Part shown: positions 12,582 to 25,490 of the stretch, piece after piece
Position numbering within the stretch: the first letter of the stretch is position 1
How the letters are laid out: each line of letters starts with the position of its first letter
DNA from: Taxillus chinensis
Lineage: Eukaryota > Streptophyta > Magnoliopsida > Santalales > Loranthaceae
Assembly: GCA_023512835.1 (NCBI GenBank)
Contig: CM042088.1
Span: 59,765,579 to 59,829,578, forward strand
Direction: 5' to 3'
Length of the DNA: 64,000 bases
The notes under the pieces: model-generated
Seen by the model: the letters and a program-made list of their open reading frames with translations, nothing else
Told to the model about the DNA's origin: nothing
The model's database searches: none
Translations under genes and position numbers: made by a program

Positions 12582-14410
12582 TGTTGGGATAGTGCTATAT
12601 AAAGCAATGTGTAATCCTAATAATGTAAAGACTATTTCTGATTAATTGAAATATTTTTTGTTTAAATATTTATTAGATTGCATTATTCTGCTTTCTTGTG
12701 TGGCGAGCATCATAACATCTCATTGCTTATCAAAGTCTATTACCTGGGTATGTGTGAGACACATACAATAGATCCACTAATTAGACTAAGTATAAAATTA
12801 GTTCACAATCGGTTAATAGAGTTTGGGATGCTCTATTCTGATAAGATTGTGGTGCGGACTATTTCCATAGTGGGAGTGATCTAATCTAGGATCATTGTAA
12901 AGAGTTTACAAATAGTAGTGCCAGGTATGTAATCATACATATTGAACAGGACCATGATAGAATAAGTTCTTCAACTAATATCCGTTGCATTGTATGAAGA
13001 ACTTTATATTTTATCGCTAGATGATCGATTTATGGATTAATCTTAATCCAGACCGTTTGATTAACTCATGTCTATAATTTATGTCTTTTGACTTATTAAT
13101 GAGTGAGAGGCTTAGTGCTTCAAATACCTCGATATCTTGGAGATATAATATTATAGATAGTGGGAGCGTCAAGTCAGGTGCATGGAATCCACTCGCTTCG
13201 TTATACGAAGAGTAATGATATTCCCATGTTGTTTAATTCGGGATTCTTGGGTGAATCAAGCGCTTGTAATTATATTAGATATAATTTATTATAAATCCTA
13301 ATTCATGATTGGATTATGAATAGGTCGCCCATTAGAGAATTAATGGTAACACATGGATAAAGATATAATTAGAGAGGTTGAACGGAATCTATTGATACCT
13401 GTCTCTAATTATGAATATCATAGTGGAGGATCATATCACATGGAAATCAGTTATATCGATGGACAAATAATTTATTATGGATTCTTGTAATCATATCTGC
13501 TTGATCTTAGAGTGCGTTTTAGTCCCTGATCGTGGCTCGGACTAAAACTAATAAATAATGATTTAATTGATTAATGAGATTAATTAATTAAATATTATTT
13601 ATTGGAGCTTCGATTAAGTGGGTCCATTTGGTCCCTCTTGCTAGCACCGTTTATTCCTGTATGGAGTACTGGATCGTTGTGAGTTGATTCTCTGGTTGTG
13701 CTTAAGAGCTAATTAATTAACGTATGTTAATATATATTTAAGAGTTAAATATATATCACATGGTTATTTATTTAATTAGATTAAATAAATAATAATAAAT
13801 ATTTTATCCATTTAATGTGATTAAATGAATAAATATATTATTTATTTATTTGATAAATAAATAATATTATATATTTATTTAATTAGTTTGTTGCGTAATA
13901 ATTATATTATTTAAATAGTTTAAATAATATGTATTATTATTATTTAACTAAAGGGGCGTATGCGTAATAGCACAGGGGTAACCCTAGGTCTATAAATAGA
14001 TGCATAGCCTCCTAGGTTAAAGAGTGTGCGTGTGCAATCATTGACAGCCAAAAAGAGAGAGAGAGAGAGACAGGTGACGGCCAACCCTAGCAGAGGTGGT
14101 GTTCCTGTTCTTTGATCCAAGGGTGCCACAGCCCTGTACTCCTTGAGAAGGTGAATAGCAGAGAAGGCTATTTGGTGGTTGAATCCAGGAGACTGCGATG
14201 ACGATCAAAGGCAGATCGTGAGTTCGTTCTTGGAGGGAAAAGAAGAGGGTTCTAGCTTTACCGTTCTTCAGGTTGGTTTCTTCTTTTCTCTCTTTGCAAA
14301 ATTAAACGAATTGATTCATGTTTAGATCCTGCTGTTTGTTTGCTGGAATAAAATTTTTAAAATTCGTTTCCGCTGCGGTTAATCATTAACCCCATTCCAG
14401 TATTCCAACA
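12582..14410 (+). repeat. 3' LTR of the deleted copia element
   Basis: This copy has the same length (1829 bp) as the 5' LTR and almost the same sequence, with small indels such as a shorter (GA)n tract at 14055-14070. It is followed by the duplicated target bases TCCCA at 14411-14415. Confidence 0.93.
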
Positions 14411-14740
14411 TCCCAATCACAATAAATACCTCCAATGGCCCTCAACCCTTACAAACCAATCGTAGTTTACTACCACGAAGAACAACCATGAGTGAAATAC
14501 GCCATTGAAGGCCAACATTCATATAGAAGATCACACCTATATGAATTTACATATATATATATACATCTATATCATCTACCTCAATATCTGACCTTAGAAT
14601 AGGTTCAATAAAGTACAGAATTCCTACCTCAAATTCAGGTGAACTTAGGGTTTCGACTTGAAGGATCTTCCCTACTCCTTGCTCCTCTCCTATAGATGTC
14701 TTCCACCCTCAAGAATGCAGCTACCCCGATTGGCAATAGG

Positions 14741-14780
<40 letters not shown>

Positions 14781-14849
14781 GACTTCAGAGCGAGAAACCC
14801 AAAATTAACCTAAAATCGTAGAATCAAAAGACAGATCAAAAATATACTT

Positions 14850-15180
14850 CGCAGGGTCGGCATTGACCAAAAACATCCTTGGATTGACCACATCGACTAT
14901 TGTTTCTCGCATTGACTAACCACCCACATCGACTAATTTTCATATCGAACATGGTCAATCCGCAGCTGAGTCGACCATGTCGACCATATTCCACATTGAC
15001 CAACACGCATGGAATAACTCTCGGGAATTTGCTTTGATCGACCTCGACCACTCCTAGGCCATGTTGACCACACGTTGAAAATAATCTCTTATAGACCAAC
15101 ACATGAAGAAAATTATCGAGAATCTCCACTAGTCGACCACGTCGATTACTCCCACATCGACCAAGGCTGCATCGACCAAG
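14850..15180 (-). repeat. GTCGAC-rich degenerate repeat in gypsy LTR
   Basis: Over about 330 bp the tetramer TCGA recurs many times in contexts such as CATCGACCA, GTCGACCA and CATTGACCA, with no constant unit length. The equivalent part of the plus-strand solo LTR at 56176 (56405-56745) shows the same composition on the opposite strand. Confidence 0.8.
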
Positions 15181-15415
15181 CTTTCACATGACAATCCATC
15201 TTAGCATCTCCAAAATAATTTGGCTTCTGGGGTGCTATCCCAGAATCCCCGCAAGGGGCGTTGCCCCCTTGACCCCTGCTCGCTAATAGGGGAGTGAGAC
15301 ACCTGTCGAGGTGCTACACCCTCGGACTCCTACTAACCGAATAATCAAGAGTCCTTGCACATGCCCAAATATACAAATGACTAACTCCTCAAATTCCCAA
15401 ACATGAGTCATTATA

Positions 15416-15763
15416 CTTTCCTCCATCTATTTATAATTTTGGATATTCCTTAATTAGTAAATACTCAAAAATATGAATAATCTCTTGGGGTCACGAACTC
15501 AAAATTAAGCTCAATCACTGTCAAAACGTTTGAAATGACAAGCACATTACTATCCAGATATTTCCCAACCCAATTGACCTCTCAACTGGAAGGTTAACCA
15601 ATAAACCTTCGAAAAGATAACAAATGAGCTATTCGGGGCTCCAGCTCCGAATCGAGCCCAACTAGTGTCAAAACACTCACATCGATAGGAACATCATCAT
15701 CCAAATAGTTGCATCCATATAGGATGGCTATCTCTCAACACCACCCAAATATGGGTTTTTACA
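15416..15763 (-). repeat. Host gypsy LTR, minus strand, third piece (5' end)
   Basis: This is the 5' end of the minus-strand host LTR: on its own strand it begins TGTAAAAACCCATATTTGGG and closely resembles 4300-4640. It contains both U3 motifs (around 15518 and 15668). With 3611-4299 and 6805-8048 it forms one LTR broken three times. Confidence 0.8.
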
Positions 15764-16374
15764 AATTAGGACAAGAACTGTCCTAAGGTTCGAGAACTAG
15801 TGGGCGAGCCTACTGGTGGTGTGGGTTAATGAAAGGTGTTTGCGTTCAATGCGACATCATAAGAGGAGGCTAAGTTGCCATCTTGCTCTATATAAAGCGG
15901 GGCAGGATCATTTGTGATTAGAGGTATACTTCAGATTTCTCGTATACTTGTTTTGTTTTGTTTGATATATACGCATCTTGTTTATTTGTTGTTAAGTTAT
16001 TAATTGATAGTCTAAGCTTAATATGTGTTGAGGTAGAGAGACCTTTAGCTTTGGAGTCACTAGTGGGTGGCATGATTAAGGTACGCCGTGTATGTCATGA
16101 GTACGTGCTAACCTTAGGGGATGCGGAGCTTAAATTTGATTTTTATGCGATACCTTTGAGGGCATTTGACTTGATCTTGGGTATGGATTGATTAATGGCC
16201 TTCCAAGCTATGATTGATTATTATCAGTGTTGAGTATCATTCATCTTACTCGCGGGGACTCATTATACCCTGTTAGGTGAGAAGGATCGTGAGGTGAATC
16301 AGGCTTGACTAGTGATGAAATAATGGGGTATTATTACTCATATGCCAGTAGCTCTCACTTTTGTCGAGGAGGTA
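15764..16374 (+). pseudogene. Gypsy protease-region fragment
   Basis: The frame at 15958-16191 matches the region after the protease active site of the complete element (50580-50790), including VRRVC and FDLILGMD; the DTG itself lies in a part that is no longer readable. Stops follow at 16189 and later. The reading continues at 20851 after an inserted LTR pair, where the next pol residues are found. Confidence 0.8.
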
Positions 16375-18513
16375 TATAAAGACCTGTATTTGGGTAGGGT
16401 TGAGAGATAGTCTTTCTCTGTTGCTAAAAACATCTAGACAATATTATGTTCGTCAATGTGAGCATTTTGACTGTAATTGGGCCTAATTTCGGGTTGGGGC
16501 CCCGAGTGGCCTGATTGTTGACTTTTCAGGGTTTATTGGTTGACCTTGTGTTTGAGCAGTCAATTGGGTTGGAAAATATCTGGATAGTGATGTGCTCGTC
16601 ATTTTGAGCATTTTGACTGTACTTGGGCTTAATTTGGAGTTCGTGACCTCGGGAGGTAAATTAATATTTTTGGGATTTATTAATAAAAGAAAATACAGAA
16701 ATATAAACAATAAAAGAAAATACATAAATATAAATAGGATGAGAGTAAGCTTCCACGTTACGTTTCAGTGTTTGTGCATTAGAGAGAGAGAGAGAGAGAG
16801 AAGCTTGGAATCTAATTTGGAGTTCGCTTTGGGGCGTTTTAAGCTTGTTCAATCATCAAGAATCATTCTAGGTAGGTGTTCCCTTGATTCTTCACCCTTT
16901 CTTTGCTGTTTCATTGGATTAACATGCAAGAATTTGATGAAATCATGAAAATTCGTGATGAACCCTAAGAATTGGGGAAAAATGGAAATTGAGCATGAAA
17001 CCTAGATGATTTAAGTTGTTTGGTAGCCTAATATGGCTAGATGATGTTAGAAACCCTTAATAGGGATGAATTGTTACTTAAAAATGGAGATTTAACGAGT
17101 ATAATTGGGTTTTGGGACGAATTGGGGAAGAACGCAGTCGGCAATTCGCGACTGGGGTACTGCTTGAGGTTAGCTTCGAGCAGAGTGTTGAGCAGAGCCT
17201 CGAGCATGTTGCTCGAGCTTAGAGCGTCGAGTAGAGCGTCAAGCAAGGTGTCTCGAGGTGTCTCGAGCAGGGTGTGTCAAGTAGTTAGACAGTGCAGTTG
17301 CCAGTGTATGTTGCCAGGGTGCCTGGACCCATTTACATTGTAACCATTGTGTATACTTAAGTTACAATGTAAATAACGAAATATCCCCCATTTGGATTCA
17401 AACAAAAATACTAGAAAAATAAATTCTCACTCCTTCAAAATGTAAAAATTGAGATTTAATGCAAAATCTCGGAAAAATCCAATTTTTCGTAGAAGTGAAT
17501 TTTTGGAAAGTGGAGTTAAACATCTTAGAAAAATCCCCAAAAATCAGATTATCTTAGTTATGATATGGAGACCCAATGCCGAGACTTTTTATTTTAAGAA
17601 AACAACTCCTATGGGTATCTCCTTCCTTAGTCAAGAAATGATGATCGATTTGTGAAGACTGGCTTCAGTTATAAAGGGAGTATGGTAAACCTTAATGCCA
17701 TATTGGTGTTGGTATGTTGGTTTGAGGAATTGGGGCTTGGGCTCTATGACTTGTTGGGTTCTCAACGTGAAGCACAGATGATGTTATGTGGTTGACGGGG
17801 CAGGCATATCGCCGATGGCGGGCCTGTGTGGCACTATGGGCGGGCATATTGCGTTGTGGCCATGGCAGGTATATGCACCGATGGCAGGCCTGTGTGGCAC
17901 TGTCTTCGGGCATATAACGCTGTGGTAGGGCGGAGTGCGCCCTAAGCTGAAATCCCGTTGAGGATTGTGTTGAGCTGTTTTGCTCATGAGCCGTTGAGCT
18001 CGTGGAGCTAGAGCTGAGTGCTCTGAGCTGGGATCTCGTGGAGGATCGTGGACAAGCTGTCCTATGTGGGCAGGCTGGGTCCTGATGTTTGTTTGCAAGC
18101 TATGTCCTGATGATTGTGCACACTACACAGTGCACAAGTACACTGAGCATATAGTATAGACTTGTACATTTGCATGATGTGAAGTTTTGGGGTCACCTAC
18201 TGAGCTTATCGCTCACCCCTACTTGTTGTTTACCTTTTTCAGGTGTGACTCGAGACTAGTGGAGGACTTTCTTCTAGGAGGACGTGCCTACTACTCTGAT
18301 GTATGATACTGTACTGTATTCTGTATTGTTTTGTATTGTATCCCGAACATGGGTTCATGGACAGTTATATTTGCATACTGTTTGTGGTGTGATGTCTGTA
18401 TGACTGTTTAACTTATTGTATGCATGATGATTTATGGGAAAGTACAGGATTACCTTTGATGTATGATTGTACAGGGTTGCATATTTGAGACAACACCCTC
18501 GTGGCATTTACAA
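16375..18513 (+). repeat. Gypsy LTR, plus strand, 3'-truncated
   Basis: It begins TATAAAGACC (decayed from TGTAAAGAC) and is homologous along its length to the solo LTR at 4300: both U3 motifs (16460, 16605), the (GA)n tract at 16782-16801, the CTCGAG island (17130-17290) and the GCTCACCCCT block (near 18203). It stops at 18513, roughly 300 bp short of the expected 3' end, where an inverted LTR begins. Open frames inside it are not credible genes. Confidence 0.85.
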
Positions 18514-20850
18514 TGTCACGCCCCCGAATTCCAGGGTATCCGGAACCAAGAACATGACTTTCCCTTGCCCGCATCCGAAAGGTCAAGGGGTAGGTGACTA
18601 GCACCAATAGAGACTACAATGCGGGTGCTGTCTCAAATATGCAACCCTGTACAGTCATATATCAAGGGTAATCCTATACTTTCCCATAAATCATCATGCA
18701 TACAATAAGTCAAACAGTCATCACACCACAAACAGTATGCAAATACAACTGTCTATGAACCCATGTCCAGGAGATAATATAAAATAATACAGAATACAGT
18801 ACTGTATCATACATCAAAGTAGTGGGCACGTCCTCCTGGAAGAAGGTCCTCCACTAGTCTCAGGTCACACATGAAGAAGGTAAACAGCAAGTAGGGGTGA
18901 GCGACAAGCTCAGTAGGTGACCCCAAAACTCCACATCATGCAAACATACAAGTCTATACTATATGCTCAGTGTACTCATGCACCGTGTAGTGTGCACAAT
19001 CATTAGGACACAGCCTGCATACAAACATCAGGACCCAGCCTGCCCACACAGGACAGCTTGTCCACGATCTTCCACGGGATCCCAGCTCAGGGCACTCAGC
19101 CCTAGCTCCACGAGCATAATGGCTCACGAGCTCAACTGCTCAACACAATCCTCAACAGGATCTCAGCTCAGGGCACTCAGCCCTAGCTCCACGAGCTCAA
19201 TGGCTCACGAGCTCAACAGCTCAACACAAGCCTTAGCCTCACGGTGAGAACCCAACAAGTTATAGAGCCCAAGCCCCAATTCCTTAAACCAACATACCAA
19301 CACCAATATGGCATTAAGGTTCACCATACTCCCTTTATAACTGAAGTCAGTCTTCACAAATCGATCATCATTCTTTGACCAAGGAAGGAGATACCCATAG
19401 AAGTTGTTTTCTTGAAATAAAAGTCCCGGCATTGGGTCTCTATATCATAATTAAGATAATCTGATTTTTTGGGGATTTTTCTGAGACGTCTAACCCCACT
19501 TTCCAAAATGTCACCTCTATGAAAAACTGGATTTTTCTGAGATTTTGCACTAAATCCCAATTTTCACATTTTGAAGGAGTGGGAATTTAATTTTCTAGTA
19601 TTTTCTTTGAATCCGAAATAGGGTTATTTCATTATTTACATTATAATTTAAGTATAGTACTTGACTTAAAGGTTACAATGTAAATGGGTCCAGTCCAGTA
19701 CAGTTGCACTGGCTTGAAGCTGCAAAACTGTCTGGCTCGAAGTAGCGGAACTGCGACTCGTAGCTGCAGGACTGTGACTCGTAGCTGCAAAACTGCAGCC
19801 TCGAAGATGTGACCTTCGACCTTCGACTACGGATCTTCGACCCTACGACTATGGGTCTTTGGATCTTCGACCCTACGACCCTACAACCCAAAATCTTTGG
19901 GTCTTCGTCTTTTCAACCCAATAGTTTGCCTAGGGTACTGTTCATTGTCATTTTTTCTTGTTCTTCGTCTGGAATCTACCTAGCAACCCCCAGATGCTCA
20001 CAAACACACGTTTTACGCAACAGACTACAATATCTACCTCAAAACGCTTCCTGAACGCCCCTAAATCGCACAATAACAACAGAAATGCGCACATAATTAC
20101 AGATTTCTAGAAATCTAAATCTAAATCCAAATTTCTATGGTTGACTTCTCAACCCTCATGGAATACGCAGTTAAATAACCCCAGATCACATAAACCCATA
20201 TCCAAACTGATATAAATCAGTTCTTAACCATAAATCTTATGTTAAACCATTAGATCTAACCCAAAATTGGATTTCCCCCAAAACTTAGGGTTCATGCTTA
20301 ATTCCATAAATCATGACAAATTCGTGCATACCAAAGGCAGAATCAAAATAAGAAGTTAAAGGACACCTACCTGTAGTGATTCTTTGAGTTCCACGAACCC
20401 AAATCGCCCCAAATCGCCAAGGCTTCAAGCTTCCAAGCTCTCTCTCTCAAATGCACAAATGTGATAGCGTAAAGTGAAAGCTCTTTCTTTTTATTCTATT
20501 TATATTTCTGCCAATCATTGACCACTAATTGACCTAGTCAATAATTGACCTACCAACACAATAATTGACCTCCAAGGTCCCAAACTCCAAATTGAATCAA
20601 ATTACAGTCGAAACACTCGAAATGATGAGCACAACACTATTTAGATATTATCACACTCAAATGATCGCTCAAACGCAAAGTCAACCAATAAACCCCGAGA
20701 AAGTCAAAAATCGAGCCACTCGGGGCCCCAACTCGAAATCGGGCCCAAGTACTATCAAAATGCTCACATCGACGACTACACTACCATCCAGATAGTTGCA
20801 TTCCCATAGAATGGCTATCTTTCAACACTACCCAAATACGAGTCTTTACA
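18514..20850 (-). repeat. Gypsy LTR, minus strand, complete ends
   Basis: It runs from TGTCACGCCC to AGTCTTTACA, so on its own strand it begins TGTAAAGACT and ends GGGCGTGACA (2337 bp). It is head-to-head with the truncated LTR at 16375, and together they interrupt a gypsy pol fragment. In place of the CTCGAG island it has a TTCGACC/CTACGA-rich stretch (19735-19915). A clear 5-bp duplication was not found for this LTR alone. Confidence 0.85.
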
Positions 20851-21060
20851 GTAAACATGGAGAATAAAGTAAGACTAAGAGTTATTGATTAGTTTTAAGA
20901 TATGTTCCTAGAGGAGCTAAGGAAATTACCACCAAAGAGGAGCGCCGAGTTCATTATCAAGTTGCTACTAGGGACCGGGTCGATCTCCTAATTTTAGCCT
21001 TTATCATTTAGTATTAGTCCTTAGGAATTTTGAACCTTTTGATGGAGATGTCCTCAGTTT
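20851..21060 (+). pseudogene. Gypsy pol fragment upstream of reverse transcriptase (continuation)
   Basis: The translation aligns with 50960-51090 of the complete element: the block with LEELRKLPPKRSAEFI corresponds to [16 protein letters not shown] there. It directly continues the fragment ending at 16374, with GTA present on both sides of the insertion. A few codons later the similarity is lost. Confidence 0.75.
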
Positions 21061-22016
21061 TAGGCTTCCTTACTATGATCTAACCCAATCAAAATGAGAT
21101 CCAACATCTAGTAACGGTGTCAAAAACTTAACTCGATCTAACTTGCACAAAGCACTTGACTCGAGGTGCACAAGCACATGCTGCCCTGAGTGTAAAGCTA
21201 TGTATTATAATAATTATGACTTATAGTCCTAAATCATCTTCCAAGGGAAGGCTTGGATTTATAACCTTGTTATTTCTCTTTGTTTTTGTTTTAAATTTGG
21301 TAAAAAAAAATGGAAAGACTTTGTATAAGGAAAATTAAGGAAATAAATGAAATGTTATATGTGTAATGAAAGATAAAGAATTTGCCAGCCACATACAAAC
21401 TCAAAAGTTTTGGATTCTTTTACTTTAATTTAAAAGAATAAAATTTAAAAAATCCTTTTAAAGAAAGCATTTAATAAAGTAGTAAATGAAAGCAATTAAA
21501 GAAAGTAAGTAAAGTGCAAGAATTTAAATGACAAAGCTTTACGTTTAATACAACAAAATTCAAATTACAGTGCTTGGATTTAAAGATTACAATAATTAAA
21601 AAATAAAATTACAGATAAGCTTAGGTGAAGTTGACAACTGGAAAAGGAGTTAGACGTCAACGTTGATTAGACTTGAAGGTTCTACAGTCATTGTCACGAC
21701 TGTGGATTCTACCCAAATTGCAGATCTTGTTCTTATTACCTCTTTGCTTTCTCCTAGTTAAATTACTCATAATCGTGCTAAAATGAATTATTGTATGTAT
21801 TTGATTCATTATATTTCTTCCCTTACAATACTCCCTTATCCATTTAAAACTGAAACAATTCCTATGTTCCTTTTACAATTCTCAACACACTTTAGCTTTT
21901 CTTTTTATTGGTACGTGGCTACATACCTCCTTTTTTACTAAAATAATATAAGTTGTAGGATTTATGGAGATACTGTTTATACCCTGCAAAAGCAAGTTGA
22001 TATGGTAAGTGCGACA
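21061..22016. other. No gene seen; AT-rich spacer
   Basis: About 950 bp of AT-rich DNA without a convincing coding frame, splice pattern or repeat boundary. The open frame at 21156-21338 has no recognisable motif. Confidence 0.6.
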
Positions 22017-22487
22017 AGTGGTGTTACACCCCGGATTTCTAACCCACATAAATCGGTTAGTGAATCCTCATGCCCGCACTCGAAGGGACAAGGGATTAGT
22101 GATAACACCGAGAAAGGGACCTTAGCACGGGTGTCGTCCCTAATCCATACTATACATATAGCACACAAATACAAAAATCTCATTTCAACCCATAGTACGA
22201 ACACACATACATGTTCTTCCCCCCACAGGGTTACATCATAGTTTTTACAAACCAACAAAACAAACAAATACACACATGGTCTTCACCTCTATAAACCTCC
22301 TAGCTCCTAGCTCCTATAAGCACTTGAAATAAACAAAGCAAACACAACAGGAGGGGTGAGCAACCATAGCTCAGTAGGGATCATGTCTCTCCGACCCATT
22401 CCAACTCATAAACTAGTATAGGTATGTGCTCATGTAATGCTACATATACATCACCAACTAAATCATGTACTCGTACATTAAAATAGA

Positions 22488-22685
22488 AAGCCTCCTAGGT
22501 AATCCCAAACATTGCCTCTAGGCTCAGTATTGCCTCTCAAGCCCCATATTACCTCTTAGGCAAAATATTACCTCTTAGGCACAGTAGCCTCTTAGGCTCT
22601 AAATAAATCTCGCCTATCAGGCCCTCAACAGTAGCCTCCCAAACTTATTAAGGTAGCCTCGTAGGCCTTCATGACCACTAGGGTT
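22488..22685 (-). repeat. GCCTRAGAGG-type minisatellite
   Basis: About ten degenerate units share CCTCTTAGGC or CCTCTCAGGC spaced roughly 15-20 bp apart. This is the reverse complement of the GCCTGAGAGG repeats in the LTRs at 44800 and 47990. Confidence 0.75.
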
Positions 22686-23339
22686 TTATAACACTCCCTG
22701 TGTAGTGGTGGCAAGTCTTCATAAATCTATCCTCATGTCTTGACCAAGAGAGAAGATTTTCGTATAAGGTGTTTTATTGAAATAAAAAGTCTCAATAATG
22801 GCTTCCTATATCATAACTAAGATAATCTGATTTTTTTGGAATTTTTTTGAGTGGTCTAACCCCAATACGTAAATGGTCACCTCGAATTAAAAATTCGATT
22901 TGTACGAAATTCAGTACTAATTCCCATTTTTCACATTTTGAAGGAGTAAGAATTTGATTTTTTAGTATTTTTCTTTGAATCCAAATGAGGGTATTTTCTT
23001 ATTTACATTGTAACTTAAGTATGATACTTAATACATAAAGGTTTACAATGTAAATGGTCCAGTTTAATAAAACTTTCATTGGATTTTAGAACTGTATTTC
23101 GAATCTCCCTTCTAAACTATCTTCGAAATTGTCTTCGAACCTTCGAAACTGCATATTTAAAACTACTTTCGAACCTTCAAAACTACACATTCAAAATTAC
23201 ACATTCGGAATCTATAATTCTAGAGTCGATCCTATCAATTGTTTACTGCCTTGAGACTCCCTTGAGTCCTCAATTTACTAATTTGCTAAGGTCTGTTCAT
23301 CATCATTTTAGCCCGTTTCTCGTTTGGATTCAACATAGT

Positions 23340-25490
23340 TGTCACGCCCCCAAATTCCAGGGAACCCGGAACCAGGAACATGACTTCCCCTTGCCCGCAC
23401 CCGAAAGGTCAAGGGGTTGGTGACTAACACCAATAGAGACTACACCGCGGGTGCTGTCTCAATCACGCAACCCTGTACAATCATACATCAAGGGTAATCC
23501 TGTACTTTCTCATATATTATCATGCATACAATGAGTCAAACAGTCATACAGACATCACATCACAAACAGTATGCAAATACAACTATCCACGGACTCATGC
23601 CCGGGATACAACACATAATACAATACAAAATACAGTACTCATACATCAGAGTAGTGGGCACGTCCTCCTGGAAGAAAGTCCTCCACTAGTCTCGGGTCAC
23701 ACCTGAAAGGGGAAATAACAAGTAGGAGTGAGCGACAAGCTCAGTAGGTGACCCCAATACTCCACATCATGCAAACATACAAGTTTATGCTACATGCTCT
23801 GTGTACTTGTGCACTGTGTAGTGTGCACAAACATCAGGACTCAGCCTGCAAACAAACATTAGGACCCAGCCTGCCCACACATGACAGCCTATCCACGATC
23901 CTCCACGGGATCCCAGCTCAGGGCACTCCGCCCTAGCTCCACGAGCTCAATGGCTCACTTAGGCCTTAGCTTGTCCACAGCGTAATATGTTCGGCCACAG
24001 TCGCCACACAGGCCTGCCATCGGCGCATATGCTTGTCACGTCAACCACATAGCACCATCGGTGCATCACAGTGAGAACCCAACAAGTCATAGAACCTAAG
24101 TCCCAAATCCACAAACCAATCATACCAACACCAATATGGTCTTAAGGTGTACAACACTCCCTTTAGAACTGTAGCCAATCTTCACAAGTCGATCCTCATT
24201 CCTTGACTAAGGAAGGAGATACCCATAACAACTATTTTCTTGCAATAAAAAGTCCTGGCATTGGGTCTCCATATCATAACTAAGATAATCTGATTTTTGT
24301 GGATTTTTATGAGATGTTTAACCCCACTTTCCAAAAATTCACCTCTACGAAAAACTGGATTTTTCCGAGATTTTACACTAAATCCCAATTTTCACATTTT
24401 GAAGGAGTGAGAATTTATTTTTCTAATATTTTTCTTTGAATCCAAATGGGGGGTATTTCGTTATTTACATTGTAACTTAAGTATTAAATGGTTTATAATG
24501 TAAATATCCAGTGTAGTGCAGTTGCACTACTGTGGATTGAAGCTGCAGAACACTGCTGCGGAGCGATGCTACGAATCACTGCTGCTGATCCGGACTACTG
24601 ATCCGGACTAACTGATCCAGACTACTGATCTGGACTAACGAAGCTGCTGACTCCACAGCTGCTGACTACGAAGTTGTTGACTCCACAGCTGCTGACTACG
24701 AACTTCGACCCTACAGCTCACCCAGGGTACTGTCCATCATCATTTTTGGCCTATTTTTCGTCTAGAATCAACCCAGCAACCCCCAAACACTCACAAACAC
24801 GTGTTTTACTAAACAGAGTACAAAATTACATACCCAAACTGATATAAATTAGTTCTTACCCACAGATCTTATGCTAAACCATTAGATCTAACCCAAAAAT
24901 TGGGTTTTCCCCAAAACCTAGGGCTCATACTCAATTTCATAAATCATGCATATTCAAAGACAAAATCGAGATAAGAGGTTTAAGGACACCTACCTGGGAA
25001 GATTATTTGCGATCCACGAGCTCCAATCGCCCCAAAATCACCAAAGGAAGCTCTTCACCTTCCCTCTCTCTCTCTCTCTCTCTCTCTTTTCCTCAAGCAC
25101 GCACGCACCAAACAATTTTTAAGGGATAAGGCAGTTTCTTCATTTTTATATATTGCTGCCAATAATTGGCCTCCCAGCAATAATTAATCTCTCGAACGCA
25201 ATAATTGACTTCCCGAGGTCACGAACTCCAAATTGAGCCCAATTACTGTCAAAACGCTCGAAATGACGAGTACAACACTAAACAGATATTATCACACTCA
25301 AATGACTGCCCAAATGAAAAGTCAACCAATAAACCCTGAAAAGTCAACATGTGGGTCAAACGGGGCCCCGACTCGGAATCAGGCTCAAGTACGGTCAAAA
25401 TGCTCATATCGATGACTATACTACCGTCCAGATAGTTGCATTCCCATAGAATGGCTATCTCTCAAAACTATCCAACTATGAGTCTTTATA
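23340..25490 (-). mobile_element. Solo gypsy LTR, minus strand (2151 bp), TSD ATAGT
   Basis: Bounded by TGTCACGCCC (23340) and GAGTCTTTATA (25490; terminal CA decayed to TA), with perfect duplications ATAGT at 23335-23339 and 25491-25495. It belongs to the same family as the LTR at 4300. The island upstream of its plus-strand-oriented CATTTACATTATAA contains GCTGCTGACTACGA-type units (24560-24715) in place of CTCGAG. A (TC)n tract lies at 25062-25088. Confidence 0.9.

Larger units (their letters stand above)
8802..14410 (+). mobile_element. Internally deleted Ty1/copia retrotransposon (5609 bp), TSD TCCCA
   Basis: Two LTRs of 1829 bp (8802-10630 and 12582-14410), both beginning TGTTGGGATAGTGC and ending TATTCCAACA, enclose only 1951 bp. 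The 5-bp duplication TCCCA at 8797-8801 and 14411-14415 is perfect. A tRNA-Met primer-binding site follows the 5' LTR, and a polypurine tract (AAGTGGGAGA, 12571-12580) precedes the 3' LTR. Gag, protease, integrase and the first part of the reverse transcriptase are missing, so the element is non-autonomous. The LTRs differ by only scattered substitutions and small indels by eye, so it is probably young. Confidence 0.93.
8049..15415 (-). mobile_element. Solo gypsy LTR, minus strand, split by a copia element; TSD CTTTC
   Basis: The outer parts 8049-8801 and 14411-15415 form one minus-strand LTR of about 1.75 kb. On its own strand it begins TATAATGACTC and ends GGGGCGTGATA, so both TG and CA termini have decayed by one transition. 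CTTTC is duplicated at 8044-8048 and 15416-15420. It resembles the plus-strand solo LTR at 56176: the block with CCCCTTGCGGGGATTCTGGG and the GTCGAC-rich stretch are shared. The (TC)n at 14742-14777 and the GTCGAC-rich part (14850-15180) lie in the right arm. Confidence 0.88.

Noticed and set aside
4375..25415. A similar short peptide (with the common core QPINPEK) encoded antisense in four LTRs
   Set aside because: The similarity follows from LTR homology and the repeated U3 motif. The frames end differently in each copy. A dN/dS test over all copies would be decisive; a ratio well below 1 would revive the idea.
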